A DNA stretch of 57,016 bases from Pseudomonas fluorescens (GTDB lineage: Bacteria; Pseudomonadota; Gammaproteobacteria; Pseudomonadales; Pseudomonadaceae): assembly GCF_002837185.1 (NCBI RefSeq), contig NZ_KZ478019.1, forward strand, positions 1 to 57,016, given 5' to 3'. Shown in pieces: positions 1-8,941 of the stretch (position 1 is its first letter; each line of letters opens with the position of its first letter). Under the pieces are notes generated by a model. It was given only the letters and a program-made list of their open reading frames with translations, ran no database searches and was not told the DNA's origin. A program made the position numbers and the translations under genes.

Positions 1-14
1 TGGCCCAGTGCGGC

Positions 15-37
15 TAACCCGGCGTCCTGCCGGGTTA
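15..37. terminator. Possible terminator hairpin at the left edge
   Basis: A perfect 9-bp inverted repeat (TAACCCGGC / GCCGGGTTA) with a 5-nt loop. No clear T-run follows on either side, so it may be a weak or bidirectional terminator for a gene lying left of the window, or simply a stem-loop. Confidence 0.4.
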
Positions 38-86
38 CCCACGGATTCAAGCCTGCGTTCGGCCAGCGTGGTTTGACGGGGCGCCT

Positions 87-126
87 AGATCAAAAGCAGA
101 TCAAGATCAAAAGCCAGATCAAGAGC
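87..126. repeat. Short AGATCAAAAGC direct repeats
   Basis: Imperfect repeats of AGATCAAAAGC / AGATCAAGAT lie in non-coding DNA just before a REP-like half element. The arrangement looks like a composite intergenic repeat of fluorescent pseudomonads. No function can be read from it. Confidence 0.5.
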
Positions 127-185
127 GACTCGCTTCGCATCGTGGTTACGGTTGGGCGCTACAGCGTTGTGTAGACACCTATGGC

Positions 186-239
186 GATCGGGGGCAAGTC
201 GAATCGTCGCACCGCCCCTCCCACATTTTGCTCATCAGG
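186..239. repeat. Degenerate/variant REP element
   Basis: Begins GATCGGGGGCAAG and ends CCCCTCCCACATTTT, as in the REP elements elsewhere in the window. The centre instead carries TCGAATCGTCGCACCG, which marks a different REP subgroup. It sits downstream of the minus-strand Nudix gene. Confidence 0.6.
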
Positions 240-249
240 TGCGATGCCT

Positions 250-837
250 CTACCAGCGCTCTTTCAACATCCGCAGTTCCAAGTGCTGCAACAGCATGAT
301 GGTCTTGCCATCCACGATCTCCCCACTGGCCACCATCCCCAGCGCCTGCTCGAACCCCAGTTCCAGCACTTCGATATCCTCGCCCTCTTCCGCCAGGCCG
401 CCGCCGGCGCCAACCCGGTCGCCCGCCTGGTACTCGCCGATAAAGAAGTGAATACGCTCGGTCACCGACCCCGGGCTCATGAAGGCCGCATAGACTTTTT
501 CGACATGCCCCACGCGATAGCCGGTCTCTTCCTCGGCTTCCAGGCGGATGCGCTCTTCGGGGCTGGCATTGTCGAGCAACCCGGCCGCCGCTTCGATCAG
601 GTAGCCTTCGTGGTCATTGACGAAAGTCGGCATGCGGAACTGGCGGATCAGCAGCACCGTGCGCTGCTCGCGGTTGTACAACAGGATGGTCGCACCGTTG
701 CCCCGGTCATACACTTCGCGGGTCTGGGCTTGCCAGCTGCCGTCGCGACGGCGCAGATCGAAGCTGTATTTCTTCAAGAGGTACCAGTTGTCCGAAAGGG
801 TTTCTTCGGCGGTGATGCGCACGGGGCTGTTGTCCAT
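250..837 (-). CDS. nudK: NudK-like Nudix hydrolase (GDP-mannose pyrophosphatase type)
   Basis: A 195-residue Nudix hydrolase. The Nudix box runs over residues 86-107, with GLLDN, then RIRLEAEEETGY supplying the metal-binding glutamates. The length, the GLLDN start of the box and the flanking region resemble NudK, which cleaves GDP-mannose and related sugar nucleotides in the cytosol. I chose the ATG at 837; a reading start at 882 would add 15 residues that do not look conserved, and neither start has a strong ribosome site. The gene is monocistronic and ends near a REP-like element. The family call is firm, the exact substrate is inferred. Confidence 0.85.
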   Translation of the reverse strand: MDNSPVRITAEETLSDNWYLLKKYSFDLRRRDGSWQAQTREVYDRGNGATILLYNREQRTVLLIRQFRMPTFVNDHEGYLIEAAAGLLDNASPEERIRLEAEEETGYRVGHVEKVYAAFMSPGSVTERIHFFIGEYQAGDRVGAGGGLAEEGEDIEVLELGFEQALGMVASGEIVDGKTIMLLQHLELRMLKERW

Positions 838-1017
838 GGTCGGGCCTTTGCTCAAAGAAGCGGAGCATCTCGTGCAGGCCATGCAGCGTCAAGCCGGTTG
901 CCCCCGAGCTCGCTGCAAAACTTTGCAAGCAATCCTGCGTCACGGCCGTCGCTTTAATTTCTGCTCTGCCCGGGGCATCTGGTACAACCCGTACTTGGCC
1001 CTTGTACTGGAACCTTC

Positions 1018-1944
1018 ATGTCATCTTTTTCCATACCCCGCCGCGGCCTGCACCGGTTTGTGCTGCTGTGCATGGCCCTGTTGATCGTCGGCCTGCCGGT
1101 CGGCTGCGCCGTGCTGCAACACAAGGAGCGCGAACTGGTGTTTCGCATCGAGCCGGGCACCGCGGGCTGGTACACCGGCCTGCCCAGCGCCGTTCAGGAG
1201 TTCGATATCAAGCCCGCCACGTTCAAATCCGGCCAGAATATCCATGGCTGGTGGTACCCGGCCGCACGCAAGGATGCGCCTGCCATCCTCTATCTGCATG
1301 GCGTGCGCTGGAACCTCACCGGCCAGCTGTTTCGCATCGAACAGCTGCACGCGCTGGGCTATTCGGTGTTGGCCATCGACTATCGCGGTTTTGGCAAAAG
1401 CCGGGGCGACCTGCCTTCGGAAACCACGGTGTATGAGGACGCGCGCGTCGCCTGGGAGCGCTTTCAAACCTTGCAACCGGACCCCGGCAAACGCCTGATC
1501 TACGGCCATTCCCTGGGTGGCGCGGTGGCCATCGACCTCGCCGCGCAGTTGAGCAGGCAGGTACCGTTGCCGGTGCGCGGGCTGGTGATCGAATCCACGT
1601 TCACGTCCCTGGGGGATGTCGCCACCGCCGTTGCCAATACCTCACTGCCGGTGCGCTGGTTGCTGTCGCAGAAATTCGATTCCATCGACAAGATGGCCGA
1701 TATTCACATGCCACTGCTGGTGGTGCATGGCCTTGATGACCGCTACGTTCCACCGCGCTTCAGCGAGCAATTATTCGAAGCCGCCCAGGAGCCCAAGCGG
1801 TTGTTACTGGTGCCGGGTGCCGGCCATAACAACAGCATGAGCCTGGCCGGGCGCAATTATGGCGTGGCGCTGGACAAGCTGATGCAAGCGACGATGCCGT
1901 CACCGGTGGTCACCCCCTCCACAGGCAGAGGGGGTGACTCATAA
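1018..1944 (+). CDS. Alpha/beta-hydrolase lipoprotein
   Basis: 308 residues. A hydrophobic N-terminus ends in a lipobox (LPVGC, Cys30), so the mature protein should be lipid-anchored in the envelope. The hydrolase fold follows, with the nucleophile elbow GHSLGG (Ser165), an acid in HGLDDRYVP (Asp240/241) and a histidine in GAGHNNS (His270), which gives a complete catalytic triad. It resembles serine-aminopeptidase/monoacylglycerol-lipase-like hydrolases of unknown substrate. It stands alone, divergent from nudK. Confidence 0.85.
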   Translation: MSSFSIPRRGLHRFVLLCMALLIVGLPVGCAVLQHKERELVFRIEPGTAGWYTGLPSAVQEFDIKPATFKSGQNIHGWWYPAARKDAPAILYLHGVRWNLTGQLFRIEQLHALGYSVLAIDYRGFGKSRGDLPSETTVYEDARVAWERFQTLQPDPGKRLIYGHSLGGAVAIDLAAQLSRQVPLPVRGLVIESTFTSLGDVATAVANTSLPVRWLLSQKFDSIDKMADIHMPLLVVHGLDDRYVPPRFSEQLFEAAQEPKRLLLVPGAGHNNSMSLAGRNYGVALDKLMQATMPSPVVTPSTGRGGDS

Positions 1945-2139
1945 ATGCACTTTTCGGCACTGGCTTCGCCAAGGCCTGTCAAGCGCAAACCCTGGCCATA
2001 TTGGCCGTCATTGAAAGTTGATCAAATATTGATCGCAGGTTAAATCGCCAATGCTGCCGGGGCCTTGCAAAGTTATCCACAGAGATACCCACGGTTTCCG
2101 TGGACAACTCTTTTTACTTTTCCTGTTTTTTTTTGCGCA

Positions 2140-3297
2140 TCAAACGCCGTCAGGAAAGGTGCCCGGCAGCAGGATCTCGCGATTCACATCGCGTATATCG
2201 TTATAGCCACACAGCGCCATCGACACCTCCAACTCACGGGCGATGATCTCCAGCGCTTTGGTCACGCCCGCTTCGCCCATCGCCCCCAGGCCATACAGAT
2301 GCGGGCGTCCGATCATCGTGCCCCTGGCGCCCAGCGCCATGGCCTTGAGTACGTCCTGGCCGGAGCGAATGCCCCCATCGAGCCACACCTCAATCCGATT
2401 GCCCACCGCCTCCACAATCGCCGGCAATTGGCTGACGCTCGACGGCGCGCCATCGAGCTGACGGCCACCGTGGTTGCTCGCCACCAACGCATCGGCGCCG
2501 GTATTGGCCGCCAGGCGTGCGTCTTCCACATCGAGGATACCCTTGATGATCAACTTGCCGCCCCAGCACTTCTTGATCCACTCCACATCGTCCCAGCTCA
2601 GGCGCGGATCGAATTGTTGGGCGGTCCACGCCGACAGCGAACTCATGTCGGCCACGCCCGTCACGTGCCCGACGATATTGCCGAAACCACGACGCTGGGT
2701 GCCGAGCATGCCCATCACCCAGCGCGGCTTGGTCATCATATTGAGGATGTTCGGCAGGGTCAGCCTGGGCGGCGCCGACAGGCCATTGATCAAGTCCTTG
2801 TGACGCTGCCCGAGGATCTGCAGGTCCAGCGTCAACACCAACGCATCAACGCCCGCCGCCTTGGCACGCTCGATCAAGCGCTCGATAAAGCCGCGGTCGC
2901 GCATCACATACAACTGGAACCAGAAGGGCTGGCCGACGTGCTCGGCGATGTCTTCCAGCGAACAGATGCTCATGGTCGACAAGGTATAGCGCAGGCCAAA
3001 AGCCGCAGCGGCGCGCGCGGTCAGGATCTCGCCATCGGCGTGCTGCATGCCTGCAAGGCCGGTAGGTGCCAGGGCCACCGGCATGGCCATGTCCTGGCCG
3101 ATCATGCTGGCGCGGATCGAACGTTCATCGATATTGCGCGCCACGCGCTGACGGAACTTGATGCGGGCAAAGTCGCTTTCATTGGCCCGGTAGGTGCTCT
3201 CAGTCCAGGAGCCGGAATCGGCGTAGTCGTAAAACATGCGCGGCACACGTTTTTGCGCAAGCTTGCGTAAGTCTTCGATGGTTGTGATCAACGACAT
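2140..3297 (-). CDS. FMN-dependent alpha-hydroxy-acid (L-lactate-type) dehydrogenase
   Basis: 385 residues from the ATG at 3297, which is preceded by GGGAGAGGTGA; upstream in-frame codons to 3360 lack a ribosome site. The LldD/glycolate-oxidase family signature is present: SNHGGRQLD with the catalytic histidine and arginine, LDGGIRSGQDVLKA for FMN phosphate binding, and YDYADSGSW near the N-terminus. Enzymes of this family oxidise L-lactate or related 2-hydroxy acids at the membrane face and pass electrons to quinone or oxygen. The divergent DeoR-family gene is a plausible regulator. It is not in an lldPDE arrangement, so the substrate is left open. Confidence 0.88.
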   Translation of the reverse strand: MSLITTIEDLRKLAQKRVPRMFYDYADSGSWTESTYRANESDFARIKFRQRVARNIDERSIRASMIGQDMAMPVALAPTGLAGMQHADGEILTARAAAAFGLRYTLSTMSICSLEDIAEHVGQPFWFQLYVMRDRGFIERLIERAKAAGVDALVLTLDLQILGQRHKDLINGLSAPPRLTLPNILNMMTKPRWVMGMLGTQRRGFGNIVGHVTGVADMSSLSAWTAQQFDPRLSWDDVEWIKKCWGGKLIIKGILDVEDARLAANTGADALVASNHGGRQLDGAPSSVSQLPAIVEAVGNRIEVWLDGGIRSGQDVLKAMALGARGTMIGRPHLYGLGAMGEAGVTKALEIIARELEVSMALCGYNDIRDVNREILLPGTFPDGV

Positions 3298-3417
3298 CGG
3301 GTCACCTCTCCCTGAACTGAACCCAGAGAGTAACCGGCGATCGCCAAGGCAACCAGCCATTGCGTTTATATCGACCGACGCTTAATCTCGCACAAACCCG
3401 CAACAAAGCGCACAAAC

Positions 3418-4200
3418 ATGCAAAGCACCCATCACGCCATCGACCTGCCTTCCCTGCGCAAACAAAAGATCCTGTTGCTGCTTGAGCGCGACGGCAAGGT
3501 CACGGCATCCGAGCTGGTCGAGCATTTCGCCGTGTCCCCGGACACCATCCGCCGCGACCTCGGCGAACTCGCCGCTGCCGGTCTGTTGCAACGCGTGCAC
3601 GGCGGCGCCCTGCCCCGGCCCAGGGACACTGGCAAGGACTTCTTCACCCGTGTCGACCAGACCAATGAGGCCAAGCGCCGCCTGGCACAGTTGGCTGCGG
3701 ATCAAGTCGAGGATGGCCAGATCGTACTGTTCGACTCCGGCTCCACCACCCTGCAGATCGCCCGCTCATTGCCGCACTCGCTCCACCTGACCGTGATCAG
3801 CCCCTCGCCGATGATCGCTATCGCCCTGGCGGACCACCCACATGTGACCGTGATTCTGGCGGGGGGCCAACTCAACCCCACCACACTTTCCACCGGCGGC
3901 CATGAAGCGGTACGTCTGATCCAGAGCATCAAGGCCGACCTGTTGTTCACCGGCGTGTGCGCATTGCACCCGCAAGTGGGCATGACGTCCCTGCATTTTA
4001 CTGAAGTGGCGGTCAAGCAAGCCTTGCTCGACAGCGCGTCCCACGTGGTGGCCGTGACCACCTCGGACAAACTTGGCGCGGTGGAACCGTTCGTGGTGGC
4101 GCCGTGCAGCCGTATCCATACGCTGATTACCGAATGGGATGCGCCGAACGTGGAGGCTTATGAGCAATTAGGGCTGGAGGTGCGCCGGGTGGAGGTCTAG
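3418..4200 (+). CDS. DeoR/GlpR-family transcriptional regulator
   Basis: 260 residues. An N-terminal winged helix (residues 10-65: LRKQKILLLLERDG, SPDTIRRDLGEL) is followed by a DeoR C-terminal sugar-phosphate-sensing domain (FDSGSTTLQIARSLP, ILAGGQLNPTTLSTGG). It is divergent from the hydroxy-acid dehydrogenase with about 120 bp between the starts, so it probably controls that gene. The effector is presumably a phosphorylated metabolite. Its 3' end overlaps the convergent DUF72 gene by 33 bp. Confidence 0.9.
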   Translation: MQSTHHAIDLPSLRKQKILLLLERDGKVTASELVEHFAVSPDTIRRDLGELAAAGLLQRVHGGALPRPRDTGKDFFTRVDQTNEAKRRLAQLAADQVEDGQIVLFDSGSTTLQIARSLPHSLHLTVISPSPMIAIALADHPHVTVILAGGQLNPTTLSTGGHEAVRLIQSIKADLLFTGVCALHPQVGMTSLHFTEVAVKQALLDSASHVVAVTTSDKLGAVEPFVVAPCSRIHTLITEWDAPNVEAYEQLGLEVRRVEV

Positions 4201-4896
4201 CAAGTCGAGAGCATCGGCGACCGCATGGCCGCTGGCGGTGTTATCGAAGATGCACCAGGTGGGAATGCCCTCTTCAATCGATTGGCGCAACAACTGGGAA
4301 TATGCCTGCACCCGCGCGGGCCCGTAGGCGCTGTGATAAATGCGTGGCGAGCCGTGCAGGCGCCAATAACGCACGCCGTGCCAGGCATCGCCTGCTGCGA
4401 TCACCGCGGGGTCGGCGTTGACCCAACCGATCTCGAATGCCTGCAGCAGACTCCCAGCCGCGAGCCAACTGGCATTGCGCGGCTCCAGCACCACGGCACC
4501 GGCAAAACGCTGACGCAGCGCGTCGAAAAAGGCGCCGGCCACCAGCGGCTCATAACTCAGGGACGGCGGCAGTTGAACCAACAGGCAACCGAGCTTTTCG
4601 TCCAGTTGCAGGCATTGCGCAAGAAATTCGTCCAGGGCGGTGCTGCACTGCTGCAAGCGCAGCTCGTGGGTGATCCGCTTGGGCATCTTGACCGAAAAGC
4701 GAAACCCCGCAGGCACCGACTCCCGCCAGCGCTCATAGGTTCTTGGCAAGTGGGGCCGGTAAAATGAGCTGTTGATTTCTACCGCGCTGAAACGCGAGGC
4801 GTAGCGCTGCAAATGCGTGCCTTGTTCAACGAAGGCCGGCCACTGTTCGCGGGGCAGGCTCCAGCCGGCACAGCCCACATACAGCGCTGCGGTCAA
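4168..4896 (-). CDS. DUF72 (YecE-like) protein
   Basis: 242 residues of the DUF72 TIM-barrel-like family (LYVGCAGWSLP at the N-terminus, VEINSSFYR, FSVKMPKRITH). The biochemical role of the family is unknown. No ATG is available before the conserved start; the reading frame opens with TTG at 4896, overlapping the stop of the upstream HhH gene by 4 bp (TTGA), which suggests translational coupling. The pairing of a DUF72 protein with a small HhH protein may mean a shared DNA-related role, which is only inference. Confidence 0.85.
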   Translation of the reverse strand: MTAALYVGCAGWSLPREQWPAFVEQGTHLQRYASRFSAVEINSSFYRPHLPRTYERWRESVPAGFRFSVKMPKRITHELRLQQCSTALDEFLAQCLQLDEKLGCLLVQLPPSLSYEPLVAGAFFDALRQRFAGAVVLEPRNASWLAAGSLLQAFEIGWVNADPAVIAAGDAWHGVRYWRLHGSPRIYHSAYGPARVQAYSQLLRQSIEEGIPTWCIFDNTASGHAVADALDLLDLHPAHLQP

Positions 4897-5324
4897 AACA
4901 ACACCGTGGCGGCATCGCGCATGAAAATCTCGATGGTCTTGGGCCCGACGCCATCGAACTCACCCAGGCGCTTTTCGAACGCCTGGCGGTCATCGCTGAA
5001 CTTAACAATCCGTGTCATCTTGCCGCCGTAATCAGCATTGAGTTTGGCACTCAGGTCCAACAGACGCTGTGCCGTGGTTTCGTCGTAACGTACGTAATGC
5101 GCGCGTCCCAACATGGCGACCAGCTCCCGCGACGTGCAGTGCTGCAGCTTACGCGGCGTGTCGCGGCCCTCCTCTTCAACAATCACCTTGTAGGCGTGCG
5201 CGGCAATGGGCGCCTGAATGCGCTTGCCCATCAGGAAACTGGCGATAAACCACTTGAACAGGCTGCTGTCGTCGTCAGGCTGGAGCTCGATCCCCAGTTC
5301 CGACGCGCTGATGGAACGGGCCAT
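4893..5324 (-). CDS. Small helix-hairpin-helix (endonuclease III-like) protein
   Basis: 143 residues from the ATG at 5324, which has AAGGGA 8 nt upstream; a GTG two codons earlier is too close to that site. A helix-hairpin-helix motif is visible at residues 118-131 (LGEFDGVGPKTIEI), as in DNA glycosylases of the HhH-GPD type. No iron-sulfur cysteine cluster is present. It is likely a DNA-binding or base-excision-like protein. It forms an operon with the preceding 69-residue gene and the following DUF72 gene. Confidence 0.75.
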   Translation of the reverse strand: MARSISASELGIELQPDDDSSLFKWFIASFLMGKRIQAPIAAHAYKVIVEEEGRDTPRKLQHCTSRELVAMLGRAHYVRYDETTAQRLLDLSAKLNADYGGKMTRIVKFSDDRQAFEKRLGEFDGVGPKTIEIFMRDAATVLF

Positions 5325-5326
5325 GC

Positions 5327-5536
5327 TCACTGTCCCTTGCTGAGCTTCTCGTTGATTGCGTTTGTCTGGCGCTCAAGGTCCTTGATCGAGGTCGGTGTCA
5401 CCACTTTGTCGATGGTTTCGGTCTTGGGGTTCGGACGTTCCAGGGTCGGCCCTTTGGTGCCGTCGGCATTGCCCTTTTGCGCGTCTTCGGAACTGATGGG
5501 CTCGGGGGTTTTATCGGCGGGTGTGTGATCAGTCAC
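5327..5536 (-). CDS. Small hydrophilic hypothetical protein
   Basis: 69 residues, highly charged and proline-rich, with no hydrophobic segment and probably disordered. It starts with GTG at 5536 with AGGAG 8 nt upstream. The stop lies 2 bp before the ATG of the HhH gene, so the two are almost certainly co-transcribed. No family recognised. Confidence 0.7.
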   Translation of the reverse strand: MTDHTPADKTPEPISSEDAQKGNADGTKGPTLERPNPKTETIDKVVTPTSIKDLERQTNAINEKLSKGQ

Positions 5537-5732
5537 AGTGCAATCTCCTGGTAATGGCAGGTCACCAACAGCGGCGACCCTATGCAGCAGAACCCGGCGA
5601 ATTTGGATTAGTTCAAGGAAATTGCCACGCCTGCCGTTCAGTCACTGCGCGTAAAAAAAATTTAAACCTTTTGCCCGGGCATCGGTTCAACAGTCACGTA
5701 ACGGCATCACGCCATTTCCAAGGAGAGACACC

Positions 5733-6236
5733 ATGACGACTCGACTGATGAAACACATGGGCCTGACATTCGCACTGGTTGCAGGCTCGATTTCCACCGC
5801 GATGGCCGCCACCTCCAACGACTTTGTCGAGAATGCCGCCCAGGGCGGTATCACCGAAGTGGAAGCCGGCAAGCTGGCACTGGAAAAAAGCGGCTCGGCG
5901 GATGTGAAAACCTTCGCGCAACACATGATTACTGACCATACCAAGGCCAATCAGGACCTGATGGCGCTGGCGAAAAAACTCGATATCGAAGTGCCGGATG
6001 ACGCTGCCCTGACTGACAAGGCGAAGAAAGCCATTCTGGAAATGCGCGATGAATCGTTCGACAAGGCCTACGCCAACAACCAAGTGGACGCCCATGAGAA
6101 AACCGTCGCACTGTTCAAGAAGGAAGCAGAGTCTTCGGACAACGCCGAGTTGAAAGCTTTCGCCACCAAGACCCTGCCGACCCTTGAAGCTCACTTGGAA
6201 AAGGCCAAGGCGCTGCAAAGCAAATACGCCAAGTAA
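5733..6236 (+). CDS. DUF4142 periplasmic ferritin-like protein
   Basis: 167 residues. A signal peptide (cleavage near STAMA-A, residue 25) precedes an all-helical DUF4142 domain with paired His/Glu residues (QHMITDHTKAN, VDAHEKTVALFKKE). A strong ribosome site, AAGGAG, lies 7 nt before the ATG. The family is often induced by stress or stationary phase; no enzymatic activity is established. The following PfpI gene is 26 bp downstream and shares the strong terminator at 6843. Confidence 0.88.
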   Translation: MTTRLMKHMGLTFALVAGSISTAMAATSNDFVENAAQGGITEVEAGKLALEKSGSADVKTFAQHMITDHTKANQDLMALAKKLDIEVPDDAALTDKAKKAILEMRDESFDKAYANNQVDAHEKTVALFKKEAESSDNAELKAFATKTLPTLEAHLEKAKALQSKYAK

Positions 6237-6262
6237 CCCACCTCTACAGGAGATATCCGCTT

Positions 6263-6823
6263 ATGAGTGCGCAACTCAACGGTAAGAAAATCCTGATCAT
6301 CACCTCCAACACCGGTATCGAGCGCGATGAGCTGCTCAAGCCTCTGCAAGCCCTGCGTGGCTACGGCGCGACCGTGACGCACGCCTCCAGCAAAGGCGGC
6401 ATCACCCAGACCTTCGTGGGCGATACGGAAAAGGACCAGACCGTGGCGTCCGACGTGCAACTGTCAGACGTGGTCGGCGCCGACTTCGATGCGCTGGTCA
6501 TCCCCGGCGGCACCGTAAATGCCGACACCCTGCGCCAGGATAGCGCCGCGCTGCGCTTGATCAGCGAGTTCGCCCAGGCCGGCAAGACCATTGCGGCGAT
6601 CTGCCACGGCCCGTGGACGCTGATCGACGCGGGCGTGGTCAAAGGCAAGACCCTGACCGCGTTTAAAAGCGTGCGTATCGACCTGGAAAACGCCGGCGCC
6701 GCCAGCGTGGTCGACGCCCAGGTGCAGGAATGCAAGGCCAATGGCTGGACCTTGATCACCTCACGCACGCCGGACGATTTACCCGCGTTCAATGAGGCGA
6801 TTGCCCAGGCTGTCGCGGGCTGA
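6263..6823 (+). CDS. PfpI/DJ-1-family protein (YhbO-like)
   Basis: 186 residues of the DJ-1/PfpI superfamily. The nucleophile elbow AAICHGPWTLIDAG carries the reactive Cys followed by His, and the upstream glutamate comes from the ERDELLKPL region. The family includes general stress proteins with glyoxalase/deglycase-like or protease-like activity; which applies here cannot be told. It lies in an operon with the DUF4142 gene, a typical stress pairing. Confidence 0.88.
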   Translation: MSAQLNGKKILIITSNTGIERDELLKPLQALRGYGATVTHASSKGGITQTFVGDTEKDQTVASDVQLSDVVGADFDALVIPGGTVNADTLRQDSAALRLISEFAQAGKTIAAICHGPWTLIDAGVVKGKTLTAFKSVRIDLENAGAASVVDAQVQECKANGWTLITSRTPDDLPAFNEAIAQAVAG

Positions 6824-6842
6824 TCTCTACACCGAAATAAAA

Positions 6843-6874
6843 ACAGGCGCCCCATGGGGCGCCTGTTTTTTTTT
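6843..6874 (+). terminator. Rho-independent terminator after the PfpI gene
   Basis: A perfect 12-bp inverted repeat, ACAGGCGCCCCA / TGGGGCGCCTGT, is followed directly by a run of eight or more T. It ends the DUF4142-PfpI transcript and separates it from the convergent PLDc_N gene. Confidence 0.9.
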
Positions 6875-6885
6875 AGCTCAATACT

Positions 6886-7092
6886 TCAGTGTTTGCGTTG
6901 TTGCGCCATCTCCCGCTTGGGCCCGAACATCGCCCAGGCGATCAGCCCCAGCAACGGTACGAAGACCAGCACCACCAACCACAGCCCCTTGGTTTCCCAG
7001 CCACCGGTACTGCGCAACACGATGTTGATGGCCCACAGTTCCAGCAGCAGCAGAATCACCGCCAGTACGATCCAGATATATTCAATTTGCAT
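6886..7092 (-). CDS. PLDc_N (cardiolipin synthase N-terminal-like) membrane protein
   Basis: 68 residues with two transmembrane segments (residues 5-27 and 37-58). The central IVLRSTGGWETKGLWLVVLVFVPLLG pattern is typical of the stand-alone PLDc_N family. A strong ribosome site (GGAGGTGA) lies just before the ATG. It has no catalytic HKD motif, so it is only the membrane part. Function unknown. Confidence 0.8.
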   Translation of the reverse strand: MQIEYIWIVLAVILLLLELWAINIVLRSTGGWETKGLWLVVLVFVPLLGLIAWAMFGPKREMAQQRKH

Positions 7093-7371
7093 GCTTCACC
7101 TCCTGAAGTCTAAGGGTTAGGTCAAGTAAATGCGTCAGGGGTTCCATCGGATTGTTCAGCAGCGCACTTCGCCCGTCGCGGCGGTTGTGCGTTGTGCAAT
7201 CCCGGCAATGTCCGATCATGCAAGCTGCACGACAGCGAACCGACGACAGCACGCTATCAATTTGATTTTAAACATAATTTATCATACGCAAAAGTTGGTA
7301 CGCGTGATGCACTGTGCTTACTCACGAGGCGTGCGTTTCGACATGCCCGACCATTACCCGTGAGGTTCCAC

Positions 7372-7848
7372 ATGAATGCCATCGACCTTCTCAAAGCTGA
7401 CCATGAACGCGTCAAGACCCTGCTGACCCAACTGAGCGAATCCACCGAGCGCGGGGTGAAAAAACGTACCGAGTTGCTGGCCAAGCTGGAGATGGAAATC
7501 ACTTTGCACACCAGGCTGGAAGAAGAAATTCTCTACCCTGCTTTCAGAAAAGCCGGCGGCAAGGAACAGGACATCATGTACCACGAAGCCAAGGAAGAGC
7601 ACCGCACCGTCGACTCATTGGTGCTGCCCGACCTGAAGCAGACCGACCCGTCCACCACCGAGTTTTCCGGTCGCGTCAAAGTGGTGAAGGAACTGCTGGA
7701 ACACCATATCGAAGAAGAAGAAACCGAGATGTTTCCCCAGGCCAGGAAACTGCTGGGCAAGGCAATGCTGGATGATCTCGGGGCTGAAATGGAAGCGATG
7801 AAAGCGGCCCATAAAAAGGCCATGACGAGTAAGCCGTTGGCTGCGTAG
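7372..7848 (+). CDS. Hemerythrin HHE-domain protein
   Basis: 158 residues from the ATG at 7372, preceded by GTGAGG. The HHE cation-binding pattern is clear: LLKADHERV, LHTRLEEEILYPAF, YHEAKEEHRTVD and LEHHIEEEETEMFP, giving the His/Glu ligands of a di-iron four-helix bundle. Such proteins bind oxygen or nitric oxide, or act in iron repair. The 280 bp upstream hold AT-rich sequence and a likely promoter but no convincing gene. Confidence 0.88.
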   Translation: MNAIDLLKADHERVKTLLTQLSESTERGVKKRTELLAKLEMEITLHTRLEEEILYPAFRKAGGKEQDIMYHEAKEEHRTVDSLVLPDLKQTDPSTTEFSGRVKVVKELLEHHIEEEETEMFPQARKLLGKAMLDDLGAEMEAMKAAHKKAMTSKPLAA

Positions 7849-7888
7849 GGCCTATTGGCGGCTTTATCTGCGCTTGATCGGCGCAAGC

Positions 7889-7914
7889 GACAGGGCCTGT
7901 TTACAGGCCCTGTC
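7889..7914. terminator. Stem-loop between convergent genes
   Basis: An 11-bp perfect stem GACAGGGCCTG / CAGGCCCTGTC with a TTTA loop lies 40 bp after the hemerythrin stop. No T-run follows, so it is a candidate bidirectional terminator between the hemerythrin gene and the converging gene ending at 7950. Confidence 0.5.
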
Positions 7915-7949
7915 GCGTTATCCATCGCAACTGCCAAGCGCGGGCCGCT

Positions 7950-8495
7950 TCACGGCACCGGCAACCACCTACTAAACGTCCCTCGCTCACTCAAGGCACA
8001 CCAGGCGAAATCCCAGCCAGGTGCGGGTAACGCGGGCTGCTCTGCAGCGCCCGGGACGAGCCCTTTCCAATCGAACACGAACGAACCTCGCCAGCTCAGG
8101 ACGATCCCCGCCGCCTCACTGTCGTCCGTGAGGACCCAGCGCGCGGCAGCGGCGGCCATCAAGGCGTCGATAAATTCAGCAGCGATCCGAGCGCGGTAGG
8201 GTGAACTCAGCAGCCAGCGGCACAGGTTCAAATGATAAGTCCAATCCAGGGGTAGCTGGTGGCGATAGGCCCAGGTCATGAAACTGCGGAACAGGTTCAA
8301 GCCCTCCGGTGGATCAAGCTTGAGCAATGCCGGGCACACATCGAACACGGTGTGCCAGTGGGGTAGCAAGCGTGCATCCAGATGCACGAAACAGCGCGCA
8401 TTACTCGGGTAGTCAGGCAACGCCGGTTCGGCACGCGAACGCCCGGCGGGCTTGCTGACCAAGCGACGGGCGCGCGCTGGCAACTGATGGTTCAT
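7950..8495 (-). CDS. Hypothetical protein
   Basis: 181 residues from the ATG at 8495 (a GTG at 8504 is possible). The N-terminal 30 residues are Arg/Pro-rich; the rest is mixed helix with several Trp residues and no transmembrane segment. No family recognised. It overlaps nothing and lies between the hemerythrin gene and a DUF2946 gene on the same strand, 62 bp after the latter's stop. Confidence 0.55.
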   Translation of the reverse strand: MNHQLPARARRLVSKPAGRSRAEPALPDYPSNARCFVHLDARLLPHWHTVFDVCPALLKLDPPEGLNLFRSFMTWAYRHQLPLDWTYHLNLCRWLLSSPYRARIAAEFIDALMAAAAARWVLTDDSEAAGIVLSWRGSFVFDWKGLVPGAAEQPALPAPGWDFAWCALSERGTFSRWLPVP

Positions 8496-8557
8496 GGAAC
8501 GCACTCACAGTCGTGACGATAGAATGCCTCCCGGTTACAGGAGGCCCAGGACACACG

Positions 8558-8941
8558 TCAGACGGTGGGGGAAGCGCGGGGATTGGCCGATGGCCAGGTA
8601 TAACGCGGCGGTGCCTTATTGCGCCGCTCATGGGCAGGACGCGGGCGTTGCTTGAGGCTCAGCAACCACGCCAGGCCGATCAGAAATACGACGGCGACCG
8701 TAACGGCGCTGCACATCGGGCAGGCAAAGTAGTTCGAGATGTTGCTGGTAGACGGGTCAGCCAACCCTTTGTCGGAAACTGCCGGCTGGCCGCCGTCCAC
8801 CGAACAGAACTGACCACCGATCCCATTGAGCTGTTGGCCCATCATCTGCCCGTGTCCCAAACCGCATACGAACAGGTTCACCAGTACGCAGAAGTACAGG
8901 GCCCAGGCAATCAGCGCACGGTCGGGGCAGCTCGATTTCAT
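8558..8941 (-). CDS. DUF2946-like membrane protein
   Basis: 127 residues from the ATG at 8941. A first transmembrane segment (ALIAWALYFCVLVNLFVCGLGH) is followed by a Cys-containing loop (QFCSVDGG), the motif FACPMCSA and a second transmembrane segment, as in the DUF2946 family found next to copper genes. It is divergent from the SCO-PCuAC pair (about 180 bp apart), which supports a role in copper handling. Confidence 0.75.
   Translation of the reverse strand: MKSSCPDRALIAWALYFCVLVNLFVCGLGHGQMMGQQLNGIGGQFCSVDGGQPAVSDKGLADPSTSNISNYFACPMCSAVTVAVVFLIGLAWLLSLKQRPRPAHERRNKAPPRYTWPSANPRASPTV

Noticed and set aside
2065..3270. Long plus-strand open frame (401 codons) opposite the hydroxy-acid dehydrogenase
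   Set aside because: High GC keeps the antisense frame open; its translation is His/Arg/Gln-rich without any family motif, while the minus strand encodes a clear FMN enzyme.
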